Source: Strigops habroptila (lineage: Eukaryota > Chordata > Aves > Psittaciformes > Psittacidae). From it: 64,000 nt of DNA. The stretch lies in assembly GCF_004027225.2 (NCBI RefSeq), contig NC_044278.2:62446243-62510242 (forward strand). Reading direction: 5' to 3'. Below are positions 49,849-62,205 of this stretch, piece by piece. The notes under the pieces are model-generated. The model worked only from the letters and a program-made list of their open reading frames with translations. It ran no database searches and was not told the origin of the DNA. Numbering within the stretch: the first letter of the stretch is position 1; each line of letters begins with the position of its first letter. The translations under genes and the position numbers were made by a program.

Positions 49849-50699
49849 CTAAATATGTAAGATTTACAAATGCATTAACATAAAAACACAAATGTGTGAT
49901 GAAATTAAAGACTTTTTTTTTATCCTTTTATTTCAAAGGATAACTAGCATTGTAAAATGAAACATAGAATACTGCCTATGAAAAGAAAACACAACTTCAG
50001 TAAACTAACCTGAACACTTTGTGGTAGGTGTAAGCACTGCGGTTTTGCAGATGAAGCATCAGAGGTACTGACCTTCAGTAACTGGTAGCTTTGGGGACTT
50101 ATGATTAATTATTAAATATTTTAAATACATTATAGAAAGTATACAGTTTCCTGGGGAATTGTGGGGAGAAAGCCACTTTGCATTAAAACAAAATGGTGAA
50201 ACAGATCCATTTAGTTTGGGGGTTTTTTAATAAAAAAAAAATGAAAAAAAATCCAAATACAGTTATTCTTTACAAAGCACAAATACAATAAAACCCCATG
50301 TTCACGTATTTTCCTGCATCCCTTTTTTTCCATTGCAAGGCATGAACAGGTGAATTCTCTCTAGTGACAACATGGAAGTGGCTTATCAGGCACAGCAGTA
50401 GCTTGTTTTAACACTGCAGTCCAGGAGAAGGGATGGTGCCCCAAAGGTGCAACAAGTTAAATCAAATAAAGCCAGAGAGGATTCATGCAGCATCACTATC
50501 AGCCTTGAGAAGATATACTAGAAGTAGGCAACCCATTGCCCAGATCACCAGTAGACAGGGGAATCATGAATGTTAGGGTAACTTTAGAGGGGAAAAAAAT
50601 GCTAAAACTGTATTCAATCCAACCAAGCAGTACTGGCATCAAACTAGTGGGACTAAATCTTCGCAAAACAAATGACAAGAACGTCTCTAAAATGATTAC

Positions 50700-50891
50700 C
50701 TTTATGAAATGATGATCAGCACGAGGAATGGTTGAATCTCTGGGCTTGGTAAGGATATACTGATTGTTCTGGGAATCAATAAGCATGCTAAGACCTAAGT
50801 CATCCTCTACGTCTCTTTTTGAAGCATTGCTTTTGGAGTTGGCTTCATCTTCTTCCACCCTTAAAACTGCTTCAAAGTTTACACCTCTTAC
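50700..50891 (-). CDS. TMCO3: TMCO3 coding exon 3: acidic linker (residues 210-273)
   Basis: 192 nt, phase 0 to 0. It reads [20 protein letters not shown], then [19 protein letters not shown] and [20 protein letters not shown]. This is the linker between coiled coil and membrane domain. The NAS sequence is a possible N-glycosylation site that differs from the NIT I recall at this place in the human protein. Acceptor TTCTTACAG, donor AAAG|GTAATC. Confidence 0.96.
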
Positions 50892-53800
50892 CTGTAAGAA
50901 AAAGAAAGGGGGAGGAAGAAGGGGGGCTGTCAATGAAGTATACAGTAAAAAGGGAAAGACTATTAGCTGTGCTTAAGTTGCTCCAGAACTTGTTGACACC
51001 AACTAGAAATACTGCAGTTTCTTCTTAGAGAACTCTTTCAGTCTCTTTATCAAAACTCCATGCCCGTAACTGAAAAGGCTATAATTTGTTTTACATTTTA
51101 AAATCAAAGGGTTTTCCAGACCTCTTTAGCCAAGTTGTCCAACCAAAAAATGCAAAGACAGGATTTCACAGCTGTAAAATTGCAAACCAGGATTTTCAGT
51201 TGCATCCAACGTGAAATGTTTGTGGGGTTGTTTTTTGGTTTTTGGGGGGTTTCTTAATGCTTTATTACATTTAGAACACAAAAGGTTTGATTAAAATGTT
51301 TTTGTTCAAGAGAATAAAATGTTAAATGAGATTACAAAGTGATATTCAGTTCACAAAATCTGAATTGACTGCATTCCAAGTCAAGAAAAAGTCACTGTCC
51401 TGTAAATTTTAAGAAGAGAATAAGAAGTTTCTATCTAGCTCTGTCTTCAGTACTTGCAATTACAAAGTGGAAGACACTAGGATGATTTCCTTATTCACTG
51501 TATTTTTAATAAGGTAGATTTTACAAGTATTCAGAAACACTTAAGGTTGTTACTTCTTTTAGACTCCAGTAAAGAGAGTAGGCTGTTGTCATTCCAATGG
51601 CTGACTACAAAACATTCAACTTTTCTAGATTACTGTATTTTGCCCAAGCAGCTCCCCAATTTAATGAAGTACATTCACATAAGCCATCTATTAAACAGCC
51701 TCCTATTTTCCTTTATTGATTCCCCCGCAGATTTCCCCTAACTGCTCAGATAAATATTGCATTTTCCATATTTAACCTGCGACTTTTATCCTTTTCTTCT
51801 ACTCCTTACATTTTTGTGTGTGTGTATAATTAAAGGAAAACTTTTATCACGGGAATGACCTCTTCCCCTGTTTTTGTACATCATGCAGTATGATGGGCCT
51901 CTAAAGAATTGGAAGTCACTAAGAATCAGACAGAGGGAGAAAAAAAAGAATTTGAAACAAATTATGAAGTTTTCAGAACTATTCAGAAGCATAAATAGCT
52001 GCTTCAAACATCAGCATTTTAGCTGTTGGAGTGAGAGGCTGACGATCACTTTTACGCATTATGAAAGCTATCTTTTCATTCTTTTTTATCCCAAACCAAT
52101 CTTTTTAGATAAATATATACAGTGCCTTTACCTCCCTAAGCTCCCCACTTACCAGGTTATTTTGCATTCCAGAATGAGGTCCATTGCCAAGTCTATGAGA
52201 CCAAACCATGTTTTCACATTTTCAGCTGATGGGAGAAAGCAGGAGCAGCTACATGCCATGTACATGAAAACTATTGTCACAGTATTGGAGCAAAGAAGAA
52301 AGGCTTCCCTACAGTCAGCAAACATGAAGAACTATTTCTATCTAACCAGAATACACAATAAGTACCCAATCCTAGTGTTTTTCTGTCATCTTGGCTTCTG
52401 ACCCCCTGTCCCACACCCTTGCTGCTACTCCAGGGATACTAAAACAGAGCTTAGAGGTTACTGTTAAATGTTGGCTCTGCAACATAAAAGATACTTCACA
52501 CTGACTTTCACATTGGAATTATTCCACTGTTCAGTGCAGCGTTCCCATCTTGCAGAGGACTATTACTTCGCCTACAACCAAAATGCTAATAAGCCAACAT
52601 CTGTCCTAGTATCTTCTTGGGAATTTAATGTTCTGACATCAGCAATAGTGTTCACTAAGCACAATTATCTTATAAAGTACATCAGCAGTGAAGCATCTAC
52701 TTTGAAGCTCTGGAACTCCAAAGTCATAAGGAGCTTGTTGTATGTTCCTTTGTACTTGGTAGCTTGTGTGCCTGGAATCTAACCAAACTTCTCCGCATCA
52801 AAATTAAAAATGTACCAAAGATCATATGAAAACAATTCAATTGGACAAATAGATTTCTCATGTAGTGGAGTTAACAGTCTAGTTCTAGGTCAGAAAAAAA
52901 TATTAGGAAAAAAGGGAAAATCTGTATAAGATTAAAACAATAATGAAAAACATCTTTTTTCTGTGTAATATATATAAATATAACACATTATGGTGCATAT
53001 TTACTTTTACAAAAGCAAAGGGAATTGAAAAGAGACAGACTATGATAGAAGAGCAAGAGTAGATGGCACAGGTTCAGAGCTTTTAAATACTAATAAATTT
53101 GAGGACATAATGGGAAATAAAATCCTGATTCTCTCTCAAAACAGGCAAACTCCAAAAAGCACGTTGTACATAAGAGAACACAATGCAAATACTCGTGTTG
53201 TAGGTTAGCTCTGATTTTTTTTACTAATTTCTACTTGCTACACTTCTCTGTTTGACTATATTGCTTTTGTATCTTTATCAGATTACTGATGATTCTGTTA
53301 GAGTTTCTTTGTTCTAACATTCTAGTATTCTAGCTTAAAAGAAACACACTAGCTGTTTCTTGCAAAGACGGAGATGTAAGTAGTCCTCCAGGTTGCATTT
53401 CACGATTCCTTTTCTTTCATGAATAGAGATACAAGCAGAAAACCAAAGAGATACACCGGAGAAAAAGGATGCGTTGGCATTTTTCCAATTAACAGGTGTA
53501 GCAGAGGAAACCTCATTCCTGATCTCTTTAAAACGTGCCGTTATACCCCGGCGGCACAGAAGAGGGCACTCCAGCCAGCTCGTCCCTTTCCCGCTGTTGG
53601 TCCTACTAGGTAGGATTCCTACTGGGGGCAATTGCTGCTGTCTGGTGTATACAAAATAAAATGCTGCTTTCACTTTCTCTCAATATAAGTACAAAAAATG
53701 GCCTGGCTCTCTACTAAAGGGCACCTGTTTTTCCTCCTCAGCCGAACTGAAGAGCTATGCTCGCCTTGGAAGCCAACCTGCACATCAACAAAAACCTTTC

Positions 53801-54358
53801 AAGAGCAAAAGCCAAACAAAATTGTGACCCACATTTATGTAAACAAGGACCGATTTAGAGAGTCAGTCCCTGAGGACAGCACAATGGGACACTAGAATAA
53901 ACTGACACGCTCCCAGCTCCAAATACACACTGCCTTACCTTACTGTCCATCATGCAACACAAAAAATGAACAATGCAAACAGGCCAAGGTATGAAAAGCC
54001 AATGAAGTCAGAAGAAAGCAACGCCACAAACACATTGCAGGTACTTACCTTGAATAATACATCTTTTCCCAGACTGTGCAAACTAACTGCAAGGATTCTT
54101 GTTCTCCCATAACTTTATCAACAAAATGAAAGAGAAAAAAGTGGAGACTACACTTAACACTGTAACTCCATATCCTGCAACTTCTAAATACCACTGTTAC
54201 CACCACCACCACTGAGGTGTCATAACTCTCATGGGCTGCATCAGTGAGGCAGACTACACTTGTCACTGTCAAAGTGGCAGTCACAGGGAGGACTTTCAAA
54301 TCAAAACCACAGAAAACACTAGCAAAAGTAGGTTCTGCTCACTAAGAGTGTTTAGGAG

Positions 54359-54386
54359 TTTTAGGAGTGTTTGCACACTCCTAAAA
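54359..54386. repeat. Perfect inverted repeat, 12-bp arms, 4-base loop
   Basis: TTTTAGGAGTGT (54359-54370), loop TTGC (54371-54374), then ACACTCCTAAAA (54375-54386). The left arm overlaps a near-tandem direct duplication of GTTTAGGAGT/TTTTAGGAGT at 54349-54368. It lies 200 bp from TMCO3 exon 2. Confidence 0.9.
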
Positions 54387-54588
54387 AGCAGCCATTCTAC
54401 CACTAAATACTTTCTTTTGTTGAAAGGGAAGCAAAAACAAATGTAGAGTCAAATTTGAATTTTTTTTTTTAATAGTCACTAAAAATCCTAACAACTATTT
54501 AAGACAAGAGAAACACACCTACAATACAAATATGAACTAAAGAATAAATGCACACCAACAAAAAGACTGTGTCTTAAACATCACTTAC

Positions 54589-54768
54589 AGATTTGTTGTC
54601 ATCAAAAGCATGCTCTTCTATTTCTTCTTCCAATCTATCAGCTGCCTTCCTGACATCTTCTAGAATTTCATCCAGCATTGACAGGCTTTTGTTTTGATGC
54701 TGCATGTTCTTAAGGGCTTCAACCTGATGTTTTTCTGCTGCTAAGAGCTCGACATATTCCATTTCCTC
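54589..54768 (-). CDS. TMCO3: TMCO3 coding exon 2: coiled coil (residues 150-209)
   Basis: 180 nt, phase 0 to 0. It reads [20 protein letters not shown] and continues through [20 protein letters not shown] to HAFDDNKS. The heptad-rich acidic helix continues the coiled coil that gives the gene its name. Acceptor TTCAACAG, donor TCT|GTAAGT. It matches the human protein almost residue for residue. Confidence 0.97.
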
Positions 54769-57700
54769 CTGTTGAATTTTACAATACACAGATAAAGTGC
54801 TGGCCAGGCCTTTGAGCAGAAAAACATTTGACATAAATGTATGCTTCTTTTGACACAAAACATCCTACAAGTGGAGCTGCAAAAGCAATGTACGCTTTAT
54901 AATGGTATCTGAAGATTGCTTTCTCTTGTGCCAGTTTTCACTGGGGGAAGTGAGCAAGAAAAATAACAGCCAAACAAAATATCCACCCATTGACTTTTCT
55001 AATCCATTAAACTATAGAGCTGCCCCAAGGTTGCAATCCAAAAAATACAAGAAAGGAATTACTTTGAGGAACTCTAGGAAACATTTCAGAGCCAAGTGAA
55101 GTTTAGAGCTCAGTGCTTTAGCAGGGAAGCGTAATAACCTTGAAAGCATAGCTCTACTAGCCACAATAAACAAACAAATTGGAAGGAAAACAGTGAATCT
55201 TAATTTTATAAGCCATTTTGTAAACACGGGAAGAGGTCTGTTTATGGTTTTCCAAAACTGCAATAACTGTGGAAACAGCTAGGAAAAAAAAATAAAAACA
55301 GTTGGAAGAGTACAGATGAGCAGTCAAGCACACAGGCTGAGCTTCCTCTTTGTTTCCCGAGAAGCATTTTTCCTATCAAAAGTAAAATACTTTGTCCATC
55401 TTTCCAGTTTGGGCCTCTTATGAACTTGCACTAATGACTTCTAAAATCCACTTCCAGGTTTCAGAAGAAAATAAAAAAAATGCTGATGTGGTTCAATATG
55501 GTGTGAAAACATTTCGGTAGCTTCCCTGGTAAAAGTTACGATGTTTCATTTCTCTTTGGATATTTCAGGTTCAAAAAAAGAACTAAAAAGTATTTACTGA
55601 TCAAGACTGGACTTAACATGGTTAAGAAGACAATAACCAAACAAAATAATTTGTGTATTGACAGAGTATAATTTCAGGGTTGGGTTTTTTGGGGAGGGAC
55701 AGGGGACTGGAGAGGGTAGAGCTTCACTTTACATGCCTGCATTGTTTTAAAGATGCACTGGTGGAGAGAGAGAACGACTATGAACAAGGAAACATATGCA
55801 ATGGCAGGCTTTCCTTTCCATTAGATTCAGGATGCTGAGAATATTTACAAGAAAGACACCCTACATCTGTTCTTCAGAAGAGCCAATATTACTACCAAGG
55901 GAAAAAACAGACTGGGCAAAAAATAAAAGCAATCTCTAGGTCAGCCTGAATTCCCAGAAAACACAAGTTTCTGTCTCTATTTTGGATGCCCTGCTATACC
56001 CAGTTAGAACTACCAGATAGAACATAGGTCTCCCTTAGGTTGTGTGCTTTATCTGCCTACCCCACACAGATATCTTCGATAAGCTGGGCATCTAAAATGG
56101 TCCCAAATTCCTATGTTTAATAACTGGAGTGTTCCCTCCTCCACATGTTTGTGGATGAACATTTTTCTCCTTGAAACCTGCAAGAACATGTATATAATTT
56201 AATAAATTCCTTGATGCCAACACAAGAGTATGTTCTCTACAGCCTATAACTGTGGCTTAACCCTTCCGAAATCTGGTCAGATGAATACCTCTGGTTGTGA
56301 TGAAACTACAGAATTGCTGTCTGTTGGTGTTTAGAATTACCATAGTTACACCAGCATGATGGAAATTACCCAGTTCCCAAAATAACTGAAGTTGGGAAAA
56401 ACGTAACTATTAACGTGTTTGGCCCAATGTCAATTGCTTTAGTTCTTATGCAACACATAAGCAAGAGATACAGTCACTGTCATACAGCCTCAAGGAAAAA
56501 CATTTCCTATTTGTCGTTCTCTGCTAGCAGACATCTCTTCAAAGATGTAAAAAACAGCCCCCATATGAGCGGCAGATTCTTTCCTCAGTCAACAACAACT
56601 TAGAACGCCAGATGGAATTGGTAAGGATTAGATTCTTTCCCCTCGAAAATGGAACAGATTTTTGGGTGGAAGGAGCTGATCAGTCCTTTCTGTCAGCCGA
56701 GACAAACAGGCTGAACAGAGCTAGAGAAATTAATAACTGCAGAAAAACAAATAATGCTCTAATTTGCAAGAAGTTAACTTTCTCTGTAGAGCAAGGTAGA
56801 AGCGCTTTGAAAAATCTGAGTTTAATTAATGAAGACCAAGGTCTTTGTAGTCTATTAAAGTGGCATCTCTGTTTTCACCCACAGTGTAACAGCAGTAGAG
56901 TGGGACAATCACAGAGAACGGTGTCCATAAAAAGGACAAGCTAGCTCAAACAGCCTGCTACCAGAAGTGTTAACCAGAAGTGCACCACAGCACGCTGTTC
57001 TGCAACTCATGCTGGGATTGAAGACATCTGATCACAAGGTACATACCAAACAAGTGGTTAAGCAAGGTAATACAGATAAGGATTGTGTACTGAACAGGAG
57101 ACTGGAACGCCTAGAAACACATGAGCAAAATGGAGTAAGACGAAGTAAGACTTTGGGGCAATGCTGGTTAAGAACACAGTGTTGCTGTTGCTCTTTAATC
57201 AGAGATGACAAAAAGCACAGTTAGAAGAGGATGCATCTTTGCACTACTTGTGAGTTATGTTTTCCATTAATGTCCGAATAGGAGGCACCCAAGAAATTAG
57301 AAGCTGATAAAAAGTAAGTAAGATTTTTCCCAAAGCTCCACACAGGTTCCTGGAGCAAAGGAAGGCAGAAGCTAACTTCACCACTTCTTCCTTCCCTGTC
57401 CCCTTGAAAGGATTCTGCTATACCTTTTCCCAGCAACAGAACCAGCAGGAAATGCATCAGACATGTGTACCTCTCTCAGCACTAAACAAAATCCAAATGC
57501 TTCAACTAAACAGAAATAAAATGAAGGTAAGAGTCCAGTACCCCCAGTCATTTGTATTTTCCATTCAATCACTGTTTAAAAAATTGAAAGGGTGTCTTAT
57601 GACTATATCAACAAAGTAATCATTACAGTAAAATGAACCTGGAACAAAACTGGACCTAATGTGTGCCTTCTGAAGTAAGAAAAAGTAAAAAAAAAAATAT

Positions 57701-59650
57701 TATCCCATGTAATTTTCATCCTTTTGGCATGCATTTTCCCACTATCCTTCATTTCACTTTATATAACAATTGTTATTGTAAGGGTAGAACAACTGGTATT
57801 CTGTTTAAATAGTCATGCACATGACATAAGAAGTGTAAACGATTGCTCATTCAAGTAAATATCTTGATACGATAATACAAAAAAGCCTATACGATCCATC
57901 CCCACAGAAGTTAAGTTTTGACAGGACACACATCTAAACCACATCATTACACACACAGGCCTCCTTTCATGAGAAGAATGAGGAAGCACTGTTCTCAAGT
58001 CAAGGATATATTACTTAAGTATCTTACATTAACACCGCCAAGAAATAGGTAAATGAGATGATTCTGGACAGCTTCACTGCTGCTATTTTAAGAACTCTGA
58101 AGAAAATCAAGTAATTTTATTACAATTGCTATGCTACCATTTCTATGCAGCAGAGTCTGGCACTACCATTAAGTGCCAATATCAAAGGTGCATTGAGCAC
58201 TTAATTGGAACACACCTAGATCCAAGCTACTCCCTATCTAAGTTTGTCGTAATTCAGTCTCTGTTTTCACTCTCCAGACTCCCTAGCCCGCATGCTAACT
58301 TCTACTTACACCAGCGTTTCTTGCCACAATTCACTGCACACAATCTCCTGCCATCTTCACCTGTTAAGATCTGCCCATCTCTTACAAAAAATGCCCTTTA
58401 GAGATTCTCCCAGCTCAGGCACTATAGAAGCCTTCCAGTATCTGAAGGGGCCTTACAGTGGTGCCAGAGAGGGACTCTTCATCAGGGACTGTAGTGATAG
58501 GACAAGGGGTAATGGGGATATTTAAACAGGGGAAGTTCAGGTTAGATCTAAGGAAGAAGTTCTTTACTGTGAGGGTGGTGAGGCACTGGAACGGGCTGCC
58601 CAAGGAAGTTGTGAATGCTCCATCCCTGGCAGTGTTCAAGGCCAGGTTGGACGAGGCCTTGAGCAACCTGGTCTAGTGAGAGGTGTCCCTGCCTATGGCA
58701 GGAGGGTTGGAACTAGATGATCTTAAGGTCCTTTCCAACCCAAACCAGTCTGTGATTCTACACCCCAGTTACTTCCCCCCTCTCACCTCCCTGCTCTTTT
58801 TCCCTTCTGCGAGGACAGACTCTTCTTTTAGGAGACAGAAACCAAACAAAACTTTTAATATACCTTCAGCGGTTGAGGGGTAGAGCAAGGAAAGAGAGCA
58901 ATTTAAATACCAAATGAATGAAGTGACATTTTTTCTCAATGGGAGACTTTTAGTACACAGTCCGAGTACGACGAAGGCCAGTAGACAGTGGCAGATTGTG
59001 CACACCCTAACAGGTCTGCACTGACATGGGAACTCTGATCTTCCATGAAGTACTTGTGCTCAACTGTTACTCATGAGCTTTTCTTGGAAAGCACTGTTCT
59101 TCAGACCTGCACTTCTTAGGCTAGGAGTGCTATACCGAGATTAAAAATCTAGTCATCTCGTATTTTGCATGTCCATATTACCCATATCTGTATGAATACA
59201 GAAATAAAAGGCAAGAAGTCATTCTGCTGAAAGTGTAGATTTTGGATGAACAGTTCTCATTTTAAGTGGAAAATAACAGTTAGTATTTTGCCAATTCATG
59301 GCTTTATTTCCACTCCGATAATCCCACTGGCTTGTCTAGTGCAATTATGCTGTGTTCACTGACTCACTTCTGGTATGCCTTTCCCTTTAACATAATATTT
59401 GTCATAGGTCTTATGATTATGCTTAGCTTTTTTTTTTCAAGTAAGAACTATTGACTGCTAGTAAGTTTTAAGCTCTACAAGAGAATTACTTTTAATTTTA
59501 CTAATGAGAATAATTCATGCAAAATCCATTTTAAACTGTAAATATTGCAAGTTTTATGTAAAGCCTCTTTTTTATTAAAACAGACTGAAACTGTGCCATG
59601 ATAAAATTAAAATCATGAGTACTCTAGTAATAAACATGGGGGAAACTAAC
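54769..59650 (-). other. TMCO3 intron between exons 1 and 2
   Basis: A 4.9-kb intron of unique AT-rich DNA with one CR1 copy (58425-58764) and a short G/T tract at 55677-55695. No exon or RNA gene is seen. Confidence 0.7.
58425..58764 (+). mobile_element. CR1 LINE 3' fragment
   Basis: It begins in the CCTTCCAGTATCTGAAGGGG block and runs through [24 protein letters not shown] coding remnant, GGCAGTGTTCAAGGCCAGG and GATGATCTTAAGGTCC, to a worn tail ending TCTGTGATTCTAC. It is closely related to the 13490-13966 copy but with an internal deletion near 58515. Antisense to TMCO3. Confidence 0.92.
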
Positions 59651-60097
59651 CTTAATTGCAGCTTCTCTCAAGGCTTCCAGTCTCTGTCTACTGCTTTCTT
59701 TCATATTTACAACATCTTTGTAATCACCCTGTAGAGCTCTCTGGAGGCCATGGATTGCTTGAAAGACTGAGTTTTCACTTTCATTTAGCTCCTTTTGGAA
59801 GATTTCAAAGGTGTGCACCTGAAAAAGTTTCTCTTCATCTGACAGTCCAGCATCCTTCTCAACTGCTCTTATAGCATTTTTTAGTTTGTTGAGAACAACA
59901 TTTTTTTGGCGAAGAAGACCAGACAGTTTTCTGCAGCTCTCCAACACCCACTGCTTTCTCTGAGCGATAACAGCTCCTTTCCCACGGTGCAGTTTTATTG
60001 CATGCTTTACTACATCTTCGTGCTCTGCAGGACTTGCTGGCTGGCCACAAGGCAGTAAAAGCAACGTCCATAAGGAAATAAATCCAGTCACCTTCAT
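59651..60097 (-). CDS. TMCO3: TMCO3 coding exon 1: signal peptide and coiled coil (residues 1-149)
   Basis: The start is at 60097, [18 protein letters not shown], a hydrophobic signal peptide. Then come conserved TMCO3 blocks such as [47 protein letters not shown] and [18 protein letters not shown]. The donor is ATTAAG|GTTAGT at 59651/59650. The exon begins at 60113 (acceptor CTCTCGACAG) with 16 nt of 5' UTR. The NES of KELNESEN is an N-glycosylation sequon in what should be a luminal region. I chose this start because it is the first ATG after the acceptor and gives the family N terminus. Confidence 0.97.
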
Positions 60098-61104
60098 TCT
60101 TCAACTTTTATTGCTGTCGAGAGAAACTGATAATCCACAACTGCTCAAAGCTTCCTGCTACATGGTTTCTGCACCTCCGGTACACATACCAGGCTGCAAA
60201 ACAGTACCAGTCAGTTATCAAACATGGTAATGTTGGGACATTAGGTCAAGCAAATGTAGAAAAGAAACCCAAGACTGCATCTTACACTATAATCTTTAAC
60301 AGTTCTCAAAACCAAGGAACAGCCCAAGGTTATTGGTAGATTTTTATTTTCCCCTTGGCTATTTTCGAGATATCATTTTAAAAACACTGAATGGAAAGCT
60401 TAGTTATTTCACATGGCAGCCACCTGCACTTCTTATGAGAGAAAAGCCATAAAAATATTAAGCCACGATGCCACAGGCTATACTTCAACCTAGCACCAGA
60501 ACTTATTATTCTTATCTACCTCCTGCATTTTTTCAAACCGATCCTAAAAAATTGTATCATAATCATTTGTTATTTTTATTGCCTCCGAAGCATTAACACA
60601 GGCAACAATACAAAATATAATGGAAAGAAAACTTAACTGAAACAGATTACATTATAAATCATACTTGGGGGGGGGGGGAAGTTTCTAAAGAAATAACATC
60701 AAAACCTCCTGGACTTCTGAGCACTACTAGCCTGGCTCAAAGACCTCACCCGAAAGGCTGCGTGGCCTTGAGGCATTTTACTTCAAAGCTAATTATTGAT
60801 CCTCATGATTTTAAAATAGAGTTACAAGAACACTAAAAGTAAAATCAATTCATTCGTAAGTTCATTTCCCAGAAGCTACTTGAAGATCTATATTTAAACT
60901 GCTGTATTTGCTTTACACCAAGCAGGATAGAATTTCAAAACTAAGAACGAATTTCCTTCCCCCAGAGCCTACAAGAAAATACTGACATTACTGTAAAATA
61001 ACAAAGTTATGTTTTCTTTAAAAAAACCAAAAAAACCCTAACCAACCAAACACAAAAGCGTACAAAAAACCAACCCCACACCACAAAGCTATATTTAACA
61101 ATGT

Positions 61105-61133
61105 ATAAATGTATGTACAAAGCATACATTTAT
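61105..61133. repeat. Perfect inverted repeat, 11-bp arms, 7-base loop
   Basis: ATAAATGTATG (61105-61115) and CATACATTTAT (61123-61133) are exact reverse complements around TACAAAG. AT-rich, in TMCO3 intron 1. Confidence 0.85.
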
Positions 61134-62138
61134 CACTGAAGTGTGGCATTCTAAAAATGCACAGCATGCTACACATTAGTAGATCATCAGTAGAGCAAGT
61201 ATGTGCCTAAAACTTTAGCTACAATCTTCATCTCTGGACCAGCAGCCTTAATCAGGAACCAACACATGGACGTAGTCATCTGGAAGCAACACAGCAGCAG
61301 TTGCAATCACAAGCATCCAAGCTAACCATCATCAATACATAGAACGGGAAGCGCAGATGGCAAAGCACAGCCATGCACTACCTTAATTTTTAAAATACCC
61401 TCCCATCTCTGTTTCAGTTAGAACTGAGAAAACCTGTCTGTGGGTGGGTTTCTTTCTTTTAATGCATGAAATACAAGCCAAAGCGTTTAGTTATTGATAG
61501 TTGACTATGGGCTAGGGTTTAACAACATGAAGAGCTAGAACATTTAAAATTCAGAACTGAAAATATAATTAAAGCAGCAAAAGCATAGCTACATCACTCT
61601 AATTTCAATAAAATAATAAAGTAGAACTACTTCAGAACTTTGATAAAGCTATAGGGTTAACTGGTTTTAAGAGATCAGGAAAAAGCAATGACCCCCACCA
61701 CCTGGCAAAATTCTAGAGTGATATTTAAGGAAATATTTCTTCATGTATACAAAATAATACTCTTCCTGTTTAACATGTTTGGGCAAGAGATTTTACTGAA
61801 TATATTACAACCTATTCCTGCAAGAAAGAGGGAGAAGAAAACACTTATTGTGTATTCAAATTTCTGTGTGCAGAGAGGTGAATACTCTACTGCACGTCTT
61901 ACATGGTATGACAAACCATGTAACGAAATTCTGAGCATTTATAGTAGTGAATTTGCCCTGTTGCACTGTGCAAACTTACCACCATAGTTCTGACACAGTG
62001 TCATTTTGTTTCAGTAACAGTGTTTTTTATTTGGCTAGCAAAAAACTATTTAGGAAAGCGGCACCTGGGGTAGTGCTCAAAAGCTCTTAAGGGAATAACC
62101 ACCCCACACATATGATGCGCTTCAGAATGCAAATAAAA

Positions 62139-62205
62139 AGAATCATAGAATAATCATAGTACTATAAAACGGTTTGAGTTGGAAGGGTCATCTAGAAGGA
62201 AAAAG
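62139..62205 (-). mobile_element. CR1 LINE 3' tail fragment, minus strand
   Basis: AAGAATCATAGAATAATCAT then GTTTGAGTTGGAAGGGTCAT are the CR1 tail and terminal block in reverse. It is the only intronic CR1 piece in sense orientation with TMCO3. Confidence 0.85.

Larger units (their letters stand above)
48897..54588 (-). other. TMCO3 introns around exons 3 and 4
   Basis: Unique AT-rich intron DNA apart from exons 3 and 4. Short G/T tracts occur at 49606-49625, 50214-50230 and 51220-51255, a GT run at about 51816-51826 and an inverted repeat at 54359-54386. The open frame at 51874-52401 (175 codons) matches no family I know and lacks splice framing. Confidence 0.65.

Noticed and set aside
51874..52401. 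175-codon open frame on the + strand
   Set aside because: No family resemblance, no splice-site framing, antisense within a TMCO3 intron; AT-rich chance frame.
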